In this document: positions 26,227 to 33,157 of the stretch, one piece after another
Position numbering within the stretch: the stretch's first letter is position 1
Layout of the letters: every line of letters begins with the position of its first letter
From: an uncultured Lachnospiraceae bacterium
GTDB taxonomy: Bacteria > Bacillota > Clostridia > Lachnospirales > Lachnospiraceae
Length of the DNA: 35,963 bases
Assembly (NCBI GenBank): GCA_945833775.1
Contig: CAMAGI010000013.1
Span: 1 to 35,963 of the forward strand
Reading direction: 5' to 3'
Notes under the pieces: generated by a model
Databases searched by the model: none
What the model was told of the DNA's origin: nothing
What the model saw: the letters and a program-made list of their open reading frames with translations, nothing else
Position numbers and translations under genes: made by a program

Positions 26227-26598
26227 ATGAAAAATTATACCATTACCGTAAATGGCAACGTATACGATGTAACCGTTGAAGAGGGCGCTTCCACCGGCGC
26301 TGTTGCAGCAAAGGCTCCCGCAGCTCCCAAGGCCGCACCGAAGGCAGCTCCCGCGGCAGCTCCCAAGGCGGCTGCAGGTGCAGGCAGTGTGAAGGTTGAG
26401 GCCGGTGCAGCAGGTAAGATCTTTAAGATTGAGGCTTCCGTAGGACAGGCTGTTAAGGCAGGCGACGCAATCGTAATCCTTGAGGCTATGAAGATGGAGA
26501 TTCCCGTTGTTGCTCCCTCAGACGGCACTGTTGCAAGCATTGATGTAGCAGTTGGCGATGCTGTAGAAGCAGGCGCTGTTCTTGCTACTCTGAACTAA
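26227..26598 (+). CDS. Biotin carboxyl carrier protein of the decarboxylase
   Basis: The protein has 123 residues. A short N-terminal strand region (1-20) is followed by an Ala/Pro/Lys linker (about 27-53) that is typical of a flexible swinging arm. The biotinyl domain (about 54-123) carries EAMKM (86-90); Lys89 is the predicted biotin site. It would carry the carboxyl group from a carboxyltransferase to the beta subunit (equivalent to the 1.3S subunit of transcarboxylase or MmdC). The ribosome site is AGGAGG (26214-26219). It is the only biotin domain in the operon, since the OadA-like protein has none. Confidence 0.96.
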   Translation: MKNYTITVNGNVYDVTVEEGASTGAVAAKAPAAPKAAPKAAPAAAPKAAAGAGSVKVEAGAAGKIFKIEASVGQAVKAGDAIVILEAMKMEIPVVAPSDGTVASIDVAVGDAVEAGAVLATLN

Positions 26599-26630
26599 TC
26601 GGGTTCAGAGATCTGTACGTAACGGTACAG
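26590..26630 (+). other. Two adjacent short hairpins between the carrier and beta-subunit genes
   Basis: CTGAAC/GTTCAG (26590-26595, 26603-26608) and CTGTAC/GTACAG (26613-26618, 26625-26630) are 6-bp stems. There is no T-run, so they are not terminators. They could protect or mark mRNA ends, allowing different subunit amounts; this is inference. Confidence 0.4.
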
Positions 26631-26664
26631 GCAATGTATTGATGAGACAACAGGAGGTCAACAA

Positions 26665-27816
26665 ATGGAATATATAGGTACTACGCTCAGCAACCTGCTC
26701 CATCAGACGGCGTTTTTTAACCTGACTTGGGGAAACTACGTCATGATCGCAGTTGCGTGCTTTTTCCTTTATTTAGCGATCCGCCACGGTTTTGAGCCTC
26801 TGCTTTTAACCCCCATTGCATTTGGTATGCTGTTAGTCAATATCTATCCGGAGATTATGGTAACTCCGGAGGATGCGGCAAACGGTGTTGGCGGTCTTTT
26901 ACATTATTTTTACATTCTGGACGAGTGGGCAATCCTTCCTTCCCTGATATTCCTGGGAGTCGGAGCATCCACAGACTTTGGTCCGTTGATTTCGAACCCC
27001 AAGAGCTTTCTTCTGGGAGCGGCAGCCCAGTTCGGTATTTTTACCGCATACTTCGGAGCAATCCTTATGGGCTTTAACGATAAAGCGGCGGCAGCCATCT
27101 CCATCATCGGCGGTGCGGACGGCCCGACCTCCATCTTCCTTGCAAGTAAGCTGGGGCAGACGGCGATTCTGGGACCGATTGCGGTGGCAGCGTATTCTTA
27201 TATGTCATTGGTGCCCATTATCCAGCCCCCCATCATGAAACTTTTGACCAAGGAATCCTGGAGAAAAATCAAGATGACACAGCTTCGTCCGGTTTCCAAA
27301 CTGGAGAAGATTCTGTTCCCCGTTATTGTAACGATCGTTGTCGGTATGATTCTTCCCACCACGGTACCCCTTGTTGGTATGCTGATGCTGGGTAACCTCT
27401 TCAGAGAGTCCGGTGTGGTGAGACAGTTGACGGATACCGCTTCCAATGCGCTTATGTACATCGTAGTTATCCTGCTGGGTACCTCCGTTGGAGCTACCAC
27501 CAGTGCGGAAGCATTTTTGAATGTACAGACTCTGGGAATTGTGGTTCTGGGACTGATTGCATTCATGTTCGGTACAGCGGCAGGTGTGCTGTTCGGTGAT
27601 CTGATGATGGTGCTTACCAAGGGCAAGATCAATCCGTTGATCGGTTCCGCTGGTGTATCGGCAGTTCCTATGGCGGCACGTGTGTCCCAGAAGGTCGGTG
27701 CAGAGGCAGATCCCACCAACTTCCTGCTGATGCATGCCATGGGTCCTAACGTAGCCGGTGTTATCGGAACGGCAGTAGCAGCCGGAACCTTTATGGCCAT
27801 ATTCGGTGTATTCTAA
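26665..27816 (+). CDS. oadB: Sodium-translocating decarboxylase beta subunit
   Basis: The protein has 383 residues with about nine to eleven hydrophobic segments. The family's Na+-binding region is clear: GGADGPTSIFLASKL (near residues 148-162), whose aspartate corresponds to the essential one in Klebsiella OadB, and the C-terminal NFLLMHAMGPNVAGVIG region. It decarboxylates carboxybiotin and exports Na+ in the process. Ribosome site AGGAGG (26651-26656). The assignment to a sodium pump is secure; which substrate feeds it depends on the 12S- and 5S-type partners. Confidence 0.96.
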   Translation: MEYIGTTLSNLLHQTAFFNLTWGNYVMIAVACFFLYLAIRHGFEPLLLTPIAFGMLLVNIYPEIMVTPEDAANGVGGLLHYFYILDEWAILPSLIFLGVGASTDFGPLISNPKSFLLGAAAQFGIFTAYFGAILMGFNDKAAAAISIIGGADGPTSIFLASKLGQTAILGPIAVAAYSYMSLVPIIQPPIMKLLTKESWRKIKMTQLRPVSKLEKILFPVIVTIVVGMILPTTVPLVGMLMLGNLFRESGVVRQLTDTASNALMYIVVILLGTSVGATTSAEAFLNVQTLGIVVLGLIAFMFGTAAGVLFGDLMMVLTKGKINPLIGSAGVSAVPMAARVSQKVGAEADPTNFLLMHAMGPNVAGVIGTAVAAGTFMAIFGVF

Positions 27817-27817
27817 A

Positions 27818-27826
27818 GCTGTGCAC
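27818..27826. repeat. Inverted copy of the tandem-repeat core word
   Basis: GCTGTGCAC right after the oadB stop is the exact reverse complement of GTGCACAGC, the word repeated through 27929-28121. It could pair with any copy to form a long-range stem. Confidence 0.6.
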
Positions 27827-27887
27827 CGCAAAATCAAGTGACCATTGCCGTGCTTGCACGGGCATATGGACAGCTTGATTTTGCGGT
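27825..27887. repeat. 63-bp palindromic element downstream of oadB
   Basis: ACCGCAAAATCAAG (27825-27838) and CTTGATTTTGCGGT (27874-27887) are perfectly complementary (14 bp). Inside lies a second stem, CCAT…ATGG and GCCGTGC…GCACGGGC with one bulged base and a tiny TT loop, so almost the whole 63 nt can fold as one rod. Confidence 0.9.
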
Positions 27888-27909
27888 ATAGAGCGCGGAG
27901 CGCGACGAA

Positions 27910-27928
27910 GCAAATCCGAAGGATTTGC
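27910..27928. repeat. Short hairpin GCAAATCC-GAA-GGATTTGC
   Basis: A perfect 8-bp stem with a 3-nt loop directly precedes the tandem repeats. It is similar in design to CTTTGC-GGA-GCAAAG in the 17774-17890 element. Confidence 0.8.
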
Positions 27929-28121
27929 GAGTGCACAGCGAAGTACCGTGCAAGAGTGCACAGCGAGGTGAACGAGTGCACAGCGAAGTACCGTGCAAGA
28001 GTGCACAGCGAGGTGAACGAGTGCACAGCGAAGTACCGTGCAAGAGTGCACAGCGAGGTGAACGAGTGCATAGCGAAGTACTGTGCAAGAGTGCACAGCG
28101 AAGTGAACGAGTGCACAGCGA
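27929..28121. repeat. Four 45-bp tandem repeats plus partial fifth, in the oadB–oadA gap
   Basis: Units begin at 27929, 27974, 28019 and 28064; a partial copy starts at 28109. Each unit is two related halves of 25 and 20 nt, both starting GAGTGCACAGCGA, so that word occurs nine times (one copy has a C-to-T change, GAGTGCATAGCG). Units 1-3 are identical; unit 4 has a few changes. As 45 is divisible by three, all frames stay open across it, but no coding evidence exists. With the palindromes upstream it fills the 344-nt gap (27817-28160). Confidence 0.95.
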
Positions 28122-28160
28122 AAGGAATTCATTACAACAAAAAATAAGGAGGAATTCGTA

Positions 28161-29588
28161 ATGTCAGAAATAGAAAAGAAACCGATTAAGATTACGGAGA
28201 CGATTCTGCGTGACGCTCATCAGTCCCTGATCGCAACCCGTATGCCCACCGAATTCATGCTTCCCATTGTAGAAAAGATGGATCAGGTAGGATATCATTC
28301 CGTTGAGTGCTGGGGCGGTGCTACTTTTGATGCTTCCCTTCGTTTCTTAAAGGAAGATCCCTGGGACAGACTCAGAAAGCTGCGTGACGGTTTTAAGAAT
28401 ACCAAGCTGCAGATGCTGTTCCGCGGACAGAACATTCTGGGTTACAGACCCTATGCGGATGATGTAGTAGATGCCTTCGTTCAGAAATCGATCGCAAACG
28501 GTATTGATATTATTCGTATCTTTGACTGCCTCAATGACCTGCGCAATCTGCAGGAGGCTGTAAATGCCACCAACAGAATGAAACAGCAGGAAGGAAGAGG
28601 ACACGCACAGATCGCTCTGTCCTACACCCTGGGTGATGCATACACCCTTGAGTATTGGGCTGATATGGCAAAGAAGATCGAGGAAATGGGTGCAGATTCC
28701 ATCTGTATCAAAGATATGGCAGGACTTCTCGTTCCCTACAAGGCTTCCGAGCTTATCTCCGCAATGAAAGAGAATACCAAGCTTCCGATTCAGCTGCATA
28801 CACATTACACCTCCGGTGTTGCCAGCATGACTTATTTGAAGGCAGTAGAGGCCGGTGTCGATGTGATTGATACGGCAATGAGTCCTTTTGCTATGGGAAC
28901 TTCACAGCCTGCAACCGAGGTTATGGTTGAGACCTTTAAGGGAACTCCCTATGATACCGGATTTGATCAGAATCTTCTGGCTGAGATTGCAGATTACTTC
29001 CGTCCCTACAGAGACGAGTGCCTTGCAAACGGTCTGCTGAATCCCAAGGTTATGGGCGTTGATATCAAGACATTGCTTTATCAGGTGCCCGGCGGTATGC
29101 TTTCCAACATGGTGAGCCAGCTGAAGGAGCAGAACGCAGAGGATAAATATTATGATGTTCTTAAGGAGATTCCTCAGGTTCGCAAGGATCTTGGTGAGCC
29201 CCCTCTGGTAACACCTTCCTCCCAGATTGTAGGTACGCAGGCTGTATTCAACGTACTTATGGGTGAGAGATATAAGATGGCTACCAAGGAGACCAAGGCA
29301 GTTCTGCGCGGTGAGTACGGTCAGACTGTTAAGCCCATGAGTCAGGAGATTATCGATAAGGTTATCCCCGGAGAGGAGAGAATCACCTGCCGTTTTGCAG
29401 ATACACTTCCCAGCGAGATGGATAAGCTGGAAACCGAGATGGCTGAGTGGAAGCAGCAGGATGAAGATGTCCTGTCCTACGCATTGTTCCCTCAGGTTGC
29501 CACCGACTTCTTCAAGTATCGTCAGGCACAGCAGGAGAAGGTTGATATGACTCAGGCAGATACCAAGAACGGAGCGTATCCCGTTTAA
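28161..29588 (+). CDS. oadA: 5S/OadA-type carboxyltransferase subunit (oxaloacetate decarboxylase alpha without biotin domain)
   Basis: The protein has 475 residues, a TIM-barrel carboxyltransferase followed by the conserved helical domain. Metal and substrate residues are in TILRDAHQSLIATRM (14-28), CIKDMAGLL with the carbamylated-lysine position, and LHTHYTSG (metal histidines). The ~70-residue biotin domain of ordinary OadA is missing, so the separate carrier at 26227 must serve it, as in the 5S subunit of Propionibacterium transcarboxylase. It would take the carboxyl group from oxaloacetate, giving pyruvate. Ribosome site AAGGAGG (28147-28153). It is the last gene of the unit and is separated from oadB by repeats; a strong terminator follows. 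Confidence 0.95.
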   Translation: MSEIEKKPIKITETILRDAHQSLIATRMPTEFMLPIVEKMDQVGYHSVECWGGATFDASLRFLKEDPWDRLRKLRDGFKNTKLQMLFRGQNILGYRPYADDVVDAFVQKSIANGIDIIRIFDCLNDLRNLQEAVNATNRMKQQEGRGHAQIALSYTLGDAYTLEYWADMAKKIEEMGADSICIKDMAGLLVPYKASELISAMKENTKLPIQLHTHYTSGVASMTYLKAVEAGVDVIDTAMSPFAMGTSQPATEVMVETFKGTPYDTGFDQNLLAEIADYFRPYRDECLANGLLNPKVMGVDIKTLLYQVPGGMLSNMVSQLKEQNAEDKYYDVLKEIPQVRKDLGEPPLVTPSSQIVGTQAVFNVLMGERYKMATKETKAVLRGEYGQTVKPMSQEIIDKVIPGEERITCRFADTLPSEMDKLETEMAEWKQQDEDVLSYALFPQVATDFFKYRQAQQEKVDMTQADTKNGAYPV

Positions 29589-29615
29589 TCTCTTTGAATT
29601 TTTAGCAAGACCATG

Positions 29616-29651
29616 AATGCACAGCAGCGAGCTTTCGCTGCTGTGCATTTT
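29616..29651 (+). terminator. Terminator of the decarboxylase operon
   Basis: AATGCACAGCAGCGA (29616-29630) pairs perfectly with TCGCTGCTGTGCATT (29635-29649), 15 bp with a 4-nt loop, followed by TT. The stem contains TGCACAGC, the core word of the 27929-28121 repeats. Confidence 0.85.
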
Positions 29652-29668
29652 CGAAAAGAGGGACAAAC

Positions 29669-31516
29669 ATGTCAAAGGCTCGGATGGCTATTCAGAACAG
29701 CATCGGAATTGTTACGGTAACCGCTTTTATTCTTTGGGGCGGAGACATGGATCTGTGGAAGAGGGTTCTCCTTCTCTGCATTGCCTATGTCGTTCTTCTG
29801 GCATGCTTTTATAGAGACTGCGAGAGAGAACAGAGGGAGGGCAGATGGATCAGGGCGTTTTGTCTTCTGCTGGCGTTTGACTGTGTGCTCGGAAAGAGCC
29901 TTTCGGATACACAGTCCTGGAGCCAGATTTTCGGCGGAGTGTGGCAGTTGCTGCGCTCGTGCCTGTTCATTGTCGGATGGTATCGCATTTTTCGATGCGC
30001 TGTACGTATGATACGACAGATGTTGCAGCTTCCTCTCTTTCAGAATCGGGAACCGCGCAGTAAAATTGCAAAGTTCCTATTTGAGAAAAATGCGTTCTGG
30101 CGCTATTTTGCGGTGATTCTGATATTAGAGCTTACCTGGTTCCTGGCATATAGACCGGGCACAATCGAGCCGGATGCCTATCGACAACTGATGGAAGGTC
30201 TGGGGGTGAGGGAATTGTCAACCCATCACCCGGTGCTGATATCCAAAGGAATGGCAGGGTGTGTCGTGCTGGCACGGTATGCGGGCCTGGGAGATAATTT
30301 TGGTATTTTTCTCTACACGTCTGTGCAGTTTTGTATACAGGCAATTGCTTTTTCCTATCTGCAACAGGTCCTGGGAAAGCTTGGAACGCCCATTTTTTTG
30401 CGCTTTGCAACGCTCTTGTTTCAGGCAGTTTTGCCCCTTTTCCCCATGTGGGGATTCACCTTTGTAAAAGATACCGGATATTGTATTTTTGTAACCATTC
30501 TCACAACCTTGCTTGCAGATTTGGCGGGATGTAAAGAGAGCAAAACGGTGCGTCGGATGATTGTGATGGCAGTTGCCTGCGCAGGCTGTGTGTTGTTTCG
30601 AAACGACGGCCGGTATGTGGTTGTCATCACGATGCTCTTCGGAATCCTTTTTGGAAAGAAGTTGAGAAGATATTTTGTAGTAGGCTTATTGACTGCGGCA
30701 GTGGCGATCGGGATCGTGGATGGTGTATACGTACCATCTCTGCAGGCTGCGCCGGGGTCCGTTCGTGAGATGCTTTCCATTCCGCTGCAACAGACGGCAC
30801 GCTATGTAAAGCTGCACGGAGACGATATCACGGTCGAGGAGAAGGCTGTCCTTGAGGAAGTGTTCGGCGGGGACTACACAATCATCGCGCAGACGTATGA
30901 TGTCAATATTTCCGACCCTGTCAAAACGTATTTTGTTGAATATCCCTCGAAGGAATTGTTGAATCAATATTTTAAGGTGTGGGCAGCACAGTTTTTGCGA
31001 CATCCCGATACCTATGTACAGGCTTTTCTCAACCATGCTTACGGCTATACGTATCCCTGGAAGAAATTCACGTATCCGACCACCGATCATTTCGGCTTTC
31101 TGGAGGGAATTGCCTGGTTCAGACAGGTTAGCGGTGACGGGATAGTGAATGACGATCTGAATACTTCCTTTTGGATGCACAATCCGGCCTTGCGAAATGT
31201 CCTGGAAAGCGGAACAAAGCTTCTTGCGAGAATGCCGGTTACAAGACTGCTTTTTACGCCTGCGGTGTACTGCGTGGGCCTGTTCGGGGTCGTTTTTCTA
31301 TTGTTGGAACGGAAAAAATATCGGGATTGCATCATCTGTATTCCTCTGCTTGTGGTGTGGCTCATTTGTGTGGCTTCGCCGGTGGTTGCATCTGTGCGGT
31401 ATGCGCTCCCCATAATGGCGTGCAGTCCGATCCTGGCGGGGATGTGTATGCGCCCCGGGGAGGGAAAAGCGGGAAACACAAATACTGTTGATTCCGACAC
31501 AAGATGTAGTACTTGA
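29669..31516 (+). CDS. Large polytopic membrane protein, DUF6020-like (possible glycosyltransferase)
   Basis: The protein has 615 residues with about twelve or more hydrophobic segments. After the first four helices it shows RPGTIEPDAYRQLMEGLG followed by THHPVLISKGM (about 164-195), an acidic/His-containing external loop like the first loop of GT-C glycosyltransferases, and FPMWGFTFVKDTGYCIF. A large loop (about 360-500) is rich in aromatic residues and lies outside the membrane. I associate this layout with DUF6020 proteins in Lachnospiraceae surface-polymer loci. An enzymatic role is not proved. GAAAAGAGGGACAAAC precedes the start. It stands alone between a terminator and the promoter of the tetR gene, whose -35 overlaps its stop codon. 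Confidence 0.75.
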   Translation: MSKARMAIQNSIGIVTVTAFILWGGDMDLWKRVLLLCIAYVVLLACFYRDCEREQREGRWIRAFCLLLAFDCVLGKSLSDTQSWSQIFGGVWQLLRSCLFIVGWYRIFRCAVRMIRQMLQLPLFQNREPRSKIAKFLFEKNAFWRYFAVILILELTWFLAYRPGTIEPDAYRQLMEGLGVRELSTHHPVLISKGMAGCVVLARYAGLGDNFGIFLYTSVQFCIQAIAFSYLQQVLGKLGTPIFLRFATLLFQAVLPLFPMWGFTFVKDTGYCIFVTILTTLLADLAGCKESKTVRRMIVMAVACAGCVLFRNDGRYVVVITMLFGILFGKKLRRYFVVGLLTAAVAIGIVDGVYVPSLQAAPGSVREMLSIPLQQTARYVKLHGDDITVEEKAVLEEVFGGDYTIIAQTYDVNISDPVKTYFVEYPSKELLNQYFKVWAAQFLRHPDTYVQAFLNHAYGYTYPWKKFTYPTTDHFGFLEGIAWFRQVSGDGIVNDDLNTSFWMHNPALRNVLESGTKLLARMPVTRLLFTPAVYCVGLFGVVFLLLERKKYRDCIICIPLLVVWLICVASPVVASVRYALPIMACSPILAGMCMRPGEGKAGNTNTVDSDTRCST

Positions 31517-31542
31517 CAAGTTTTCTGTACTGACTGTAAAAT
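31513..31542 (+). promoter_or_regulatory. Promoter of the tetR gene
   Basis: A perfect TTGACA (31513-31518), 18 nt and TAAAAT (31537-31542). The -35 overlaps the stop codon of the preceding gene (31514-31516). Confidence 0.65.
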
Positions 31543-31558
31543 AACAAGTGTTATAACA
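31541..31558. promoter_or_regulatory. Overlapping palindromes at the tetR transcription start, likely operator
   Basis: ATAACA-AG-TGTTAT (31541-31554) and TGTTATAACA (31549-31558) are two overlapping inverted repeats that begin at the end of the -10 box. TetR-family repressors commonly bind such sites over their own promoter; binding here is inferred. Confidence 0.5.
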
Positions 31559-31565
31559 ATGCTTT

Positions 31566-31596
31566 TAACTGCCAGGCAATGTTTGTTTGGCAGTTA
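31566..31596 (+). other. Hairpin in the tetR leader
   Basis: TAACTGCCA (31566-31574) and TGGCAGTTA (31588-31596) form a 9-bp stem with a 13-nt loop. Only a weak T-rich tail (TCTGTTTC) follows. It may be a leaky terminator for the upstream gene or an mRNA leader structure. Confidence 0.5.
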
Positions 31597-31633
31597 TCTG
31601 TTTCATAGAGAAATGCGGGGGACAAACGACAAA

Positions 31634-32197
31634 ATGGCACGTAAGGAAACGATTACCATTCAAAACATATTGGACACGGCTTTTGCCATGACAAGGGAAG
31701 AGGGATTTGAAAATGTCACGGCACGAAAAGTGGCAGCGAAGGCGGGATGCTCGACCCAGCCGATTTTCCGTGTCTACAAGAATATGGAAGAATTATGGGA
31801 TGCAGTTTACGTGAGAGCCGCCGAGTTCTTTCAGGATTATTACAGCCTGTATCCGAGAACCGGTAAGACACCCTTTGCAAATCTCGGAATGGCATATATC
31901 GCATTTGCACGGGAGGAGAGACACCTGTTTGAACTCCTTTTTGTGTCGGGCAAAGTTTCCTCCGACAAGAAAAAGAGCATGTATGAGTTACTGAACGGGG
32001 AGTCCGGTAATGTGGTATACGAAATCAATCTCGCAAGAGTGGCTGGCTGTCCAGATCCCGGAGATCTCTTTATGAAGATGTGGATTTTTATTCACGGAGC
32101 GGCATGCATGACACTCACCGGAGATTACGATCTTACGGATACGGAGACCCTGGCACTTTTGGAGCGTTCCTATGAGGCGTTTGCTCAGAAACAGTAA
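31634..32197 (+). CDS. TetR/AcrR-family transcriptional regulator
   Basis: The protein has 187 residues. The N-terminal helix-turn-helix domain (about 1-50) reads TIQNILDTAFAMTREEGFENVTARKVAAKAGCSTQPIFRVYKNMEEL, a standard TetR DNA-binding region with the usual Y.H/N.. end altered to FRVYKN. The remaining helices form the ligand and dimer domain. The ligand is unknown. The start at 31634 is chosen by alignment with the family; an in-frame ATG at 31613 is possible and would use the GCGGGGG run as coding rather than ribosome site. Target genes may be itself (palindromes at 31541-31558) and the neighbouring rpiR-type gene, which follows after 27 nt. Confidence 0.92.
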   Translation: MARKETITIQNILDTAFAMTREEGFENVTARKVAAKAGCSTQPIFRVYKNMEELWDAVYVRAAEFFQDYYSLYPRTGKTPFANLGMAYIAFAREERHLFELLFVSGKVSSDKKKSMYELLNGESGNVVYEINLARVAGCPDPGDLFMKMWIFIHGAACMTLTGDYDLTDTETLALLERSYEAFAQKQ

Positions 32198-32224
32198 GGG
32201 AAATCTTTCGGAGGGATGCAGGAT

Positions 32225-33157
32225 ATGGGAATGCATTACGATATTTTGACCAAAATAAATGAATGCTATGACAGTATGAGCAAAAGCCATAAGGTGATAG
32301 CAGGCTACATTCTGGAGCATTTTGACCAGGCGGTTTTTATGACTGCGGCAAAGCTGGGTGAGACATTGGGGATCAGCGAGTCCACCGTGGTACGTTTCGC
32401 AACCGGGGTGGGCTGCAGCGGGTATCCGGAATTTCAAAAGCTTCTGGAAGAATGTGTAAAGAGTAAACTAAGCGGTGTCCAGCGGGTGGATGCCAAATAT
32501 GGAAGAAGTTCACAGTCGGAGATATTGACATCGGTACTCACGGCTGATATTGAGAAATTGCAGCATACCATCGATCATCTGGACCCTTCAGCCTTTGAGG
32601 CAGCCGTTTCGACTATTCTTGCCTCGGATACAATCTATGTCATGGGCCTTCGCAGCAATGAACCTCTGGCGGCTTTCCTGCATTTCTATCTGAATATGGT
32701 TAAGGGCCGTGTGGTTCTGATCAATACGACCAGTGTCAGCGAGACATTTGAGCAGATGATTCGAATCAGTGAAAAGGATTGTTTTATCGGAATCAGCTTC
32801 CCACGCTATTCCATGCGCACCCTCAAAGCGATGGAGTTTGCCAGTGACCGAAATGCAAAGGTGATAGCGATTACGGATTCGGTGCATTCTCCGATGTGCA
32901 TGTATGCTTCCTGCCAGTTGTTAGCCAGAAGTGATATGGTTTCCATTGTGGATTCTCTTGTGGCACCTTTGAGTGTGATCAATGCGCTTGTTGTGGCAAT
33001 CTGTCTGAAGTGCCCGCAGGAGGTAAAGCAGAATCTTGAGATGCTGGAGGAAACCTGGAATAATTATCAGGTATACCTGAATGATGAGATTAATTTTATC
33101 GATGACGAACCGATATTAAATTATTCGTTGAGACGGGAAGATGGAGAAAAAAACTGA
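32225..33157 (+). CDS. RpiR/MurR-family regulator with SIS domain
   Basis: The protein has 310 residues. The N-terminal helix-turn-helix domain includes KINECYDSMSKSHKVIAGYI and TAAKLGETLGISESTVVRFATGVG. The SIS sugar-phosphate-binding domain is about 110-250 (TIYVMGLRSNEPLAAFLHFYLNMV, then FIGISFPRYSMRTLKAMEFA). Such regulators sense phosphorylated sugars and control sugar or amino-sugar genes; no such genes are adjacent. Start 32225 has CGGAGGG (32209-32215) 9 nt upstream; ATGs at 32216 and 32231 are alternatives. The 3' end overlaps the flavoprotein gene by 17 nt, so they are co-translated. Confidence 0.93.
   Translation: MGMHYDILTKINECYDSMSKSHKVIAGYILEHFDQAVFMTAAKLGETLGISESTVVRFATGVGCSGYPEFQKLLEECVKSKLSGVQRVDAKYGRSSQSEILTSVLTADIEKLQHTIDHLDPSAFEAAVSTILASDTIYVMGLRSNEPLAAFLHFYLNMVKGRVVLINTTSVSETFEQMIRISEKDCFIGISFPRYSMRTLKAMEFASDRNAKVIAITDSVHSPMCMYASCQLLARSDMVSIVDSLVAPLSVINALVVAICLKCPQEVKQNLEMLEETWNNYQVYLNDEINFIDDEPILNYSLRREDGEKN

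Noticed and set aside
27929-28121. Possible CRISPR array
   Set aside because: The units are head-to-tail without unique spacers, and no cas gene is in the window.
27791-28161. Open reading frames across the 45-bp repeats on both strands (repetitive CTLARYFAVHS-type and VHSEVPCKSAQ-type peptides)
   Set aside because: A repeat length divisible by three keeps every frame open. There are no ribosome sites and the peptides only restate the DNA repeat.
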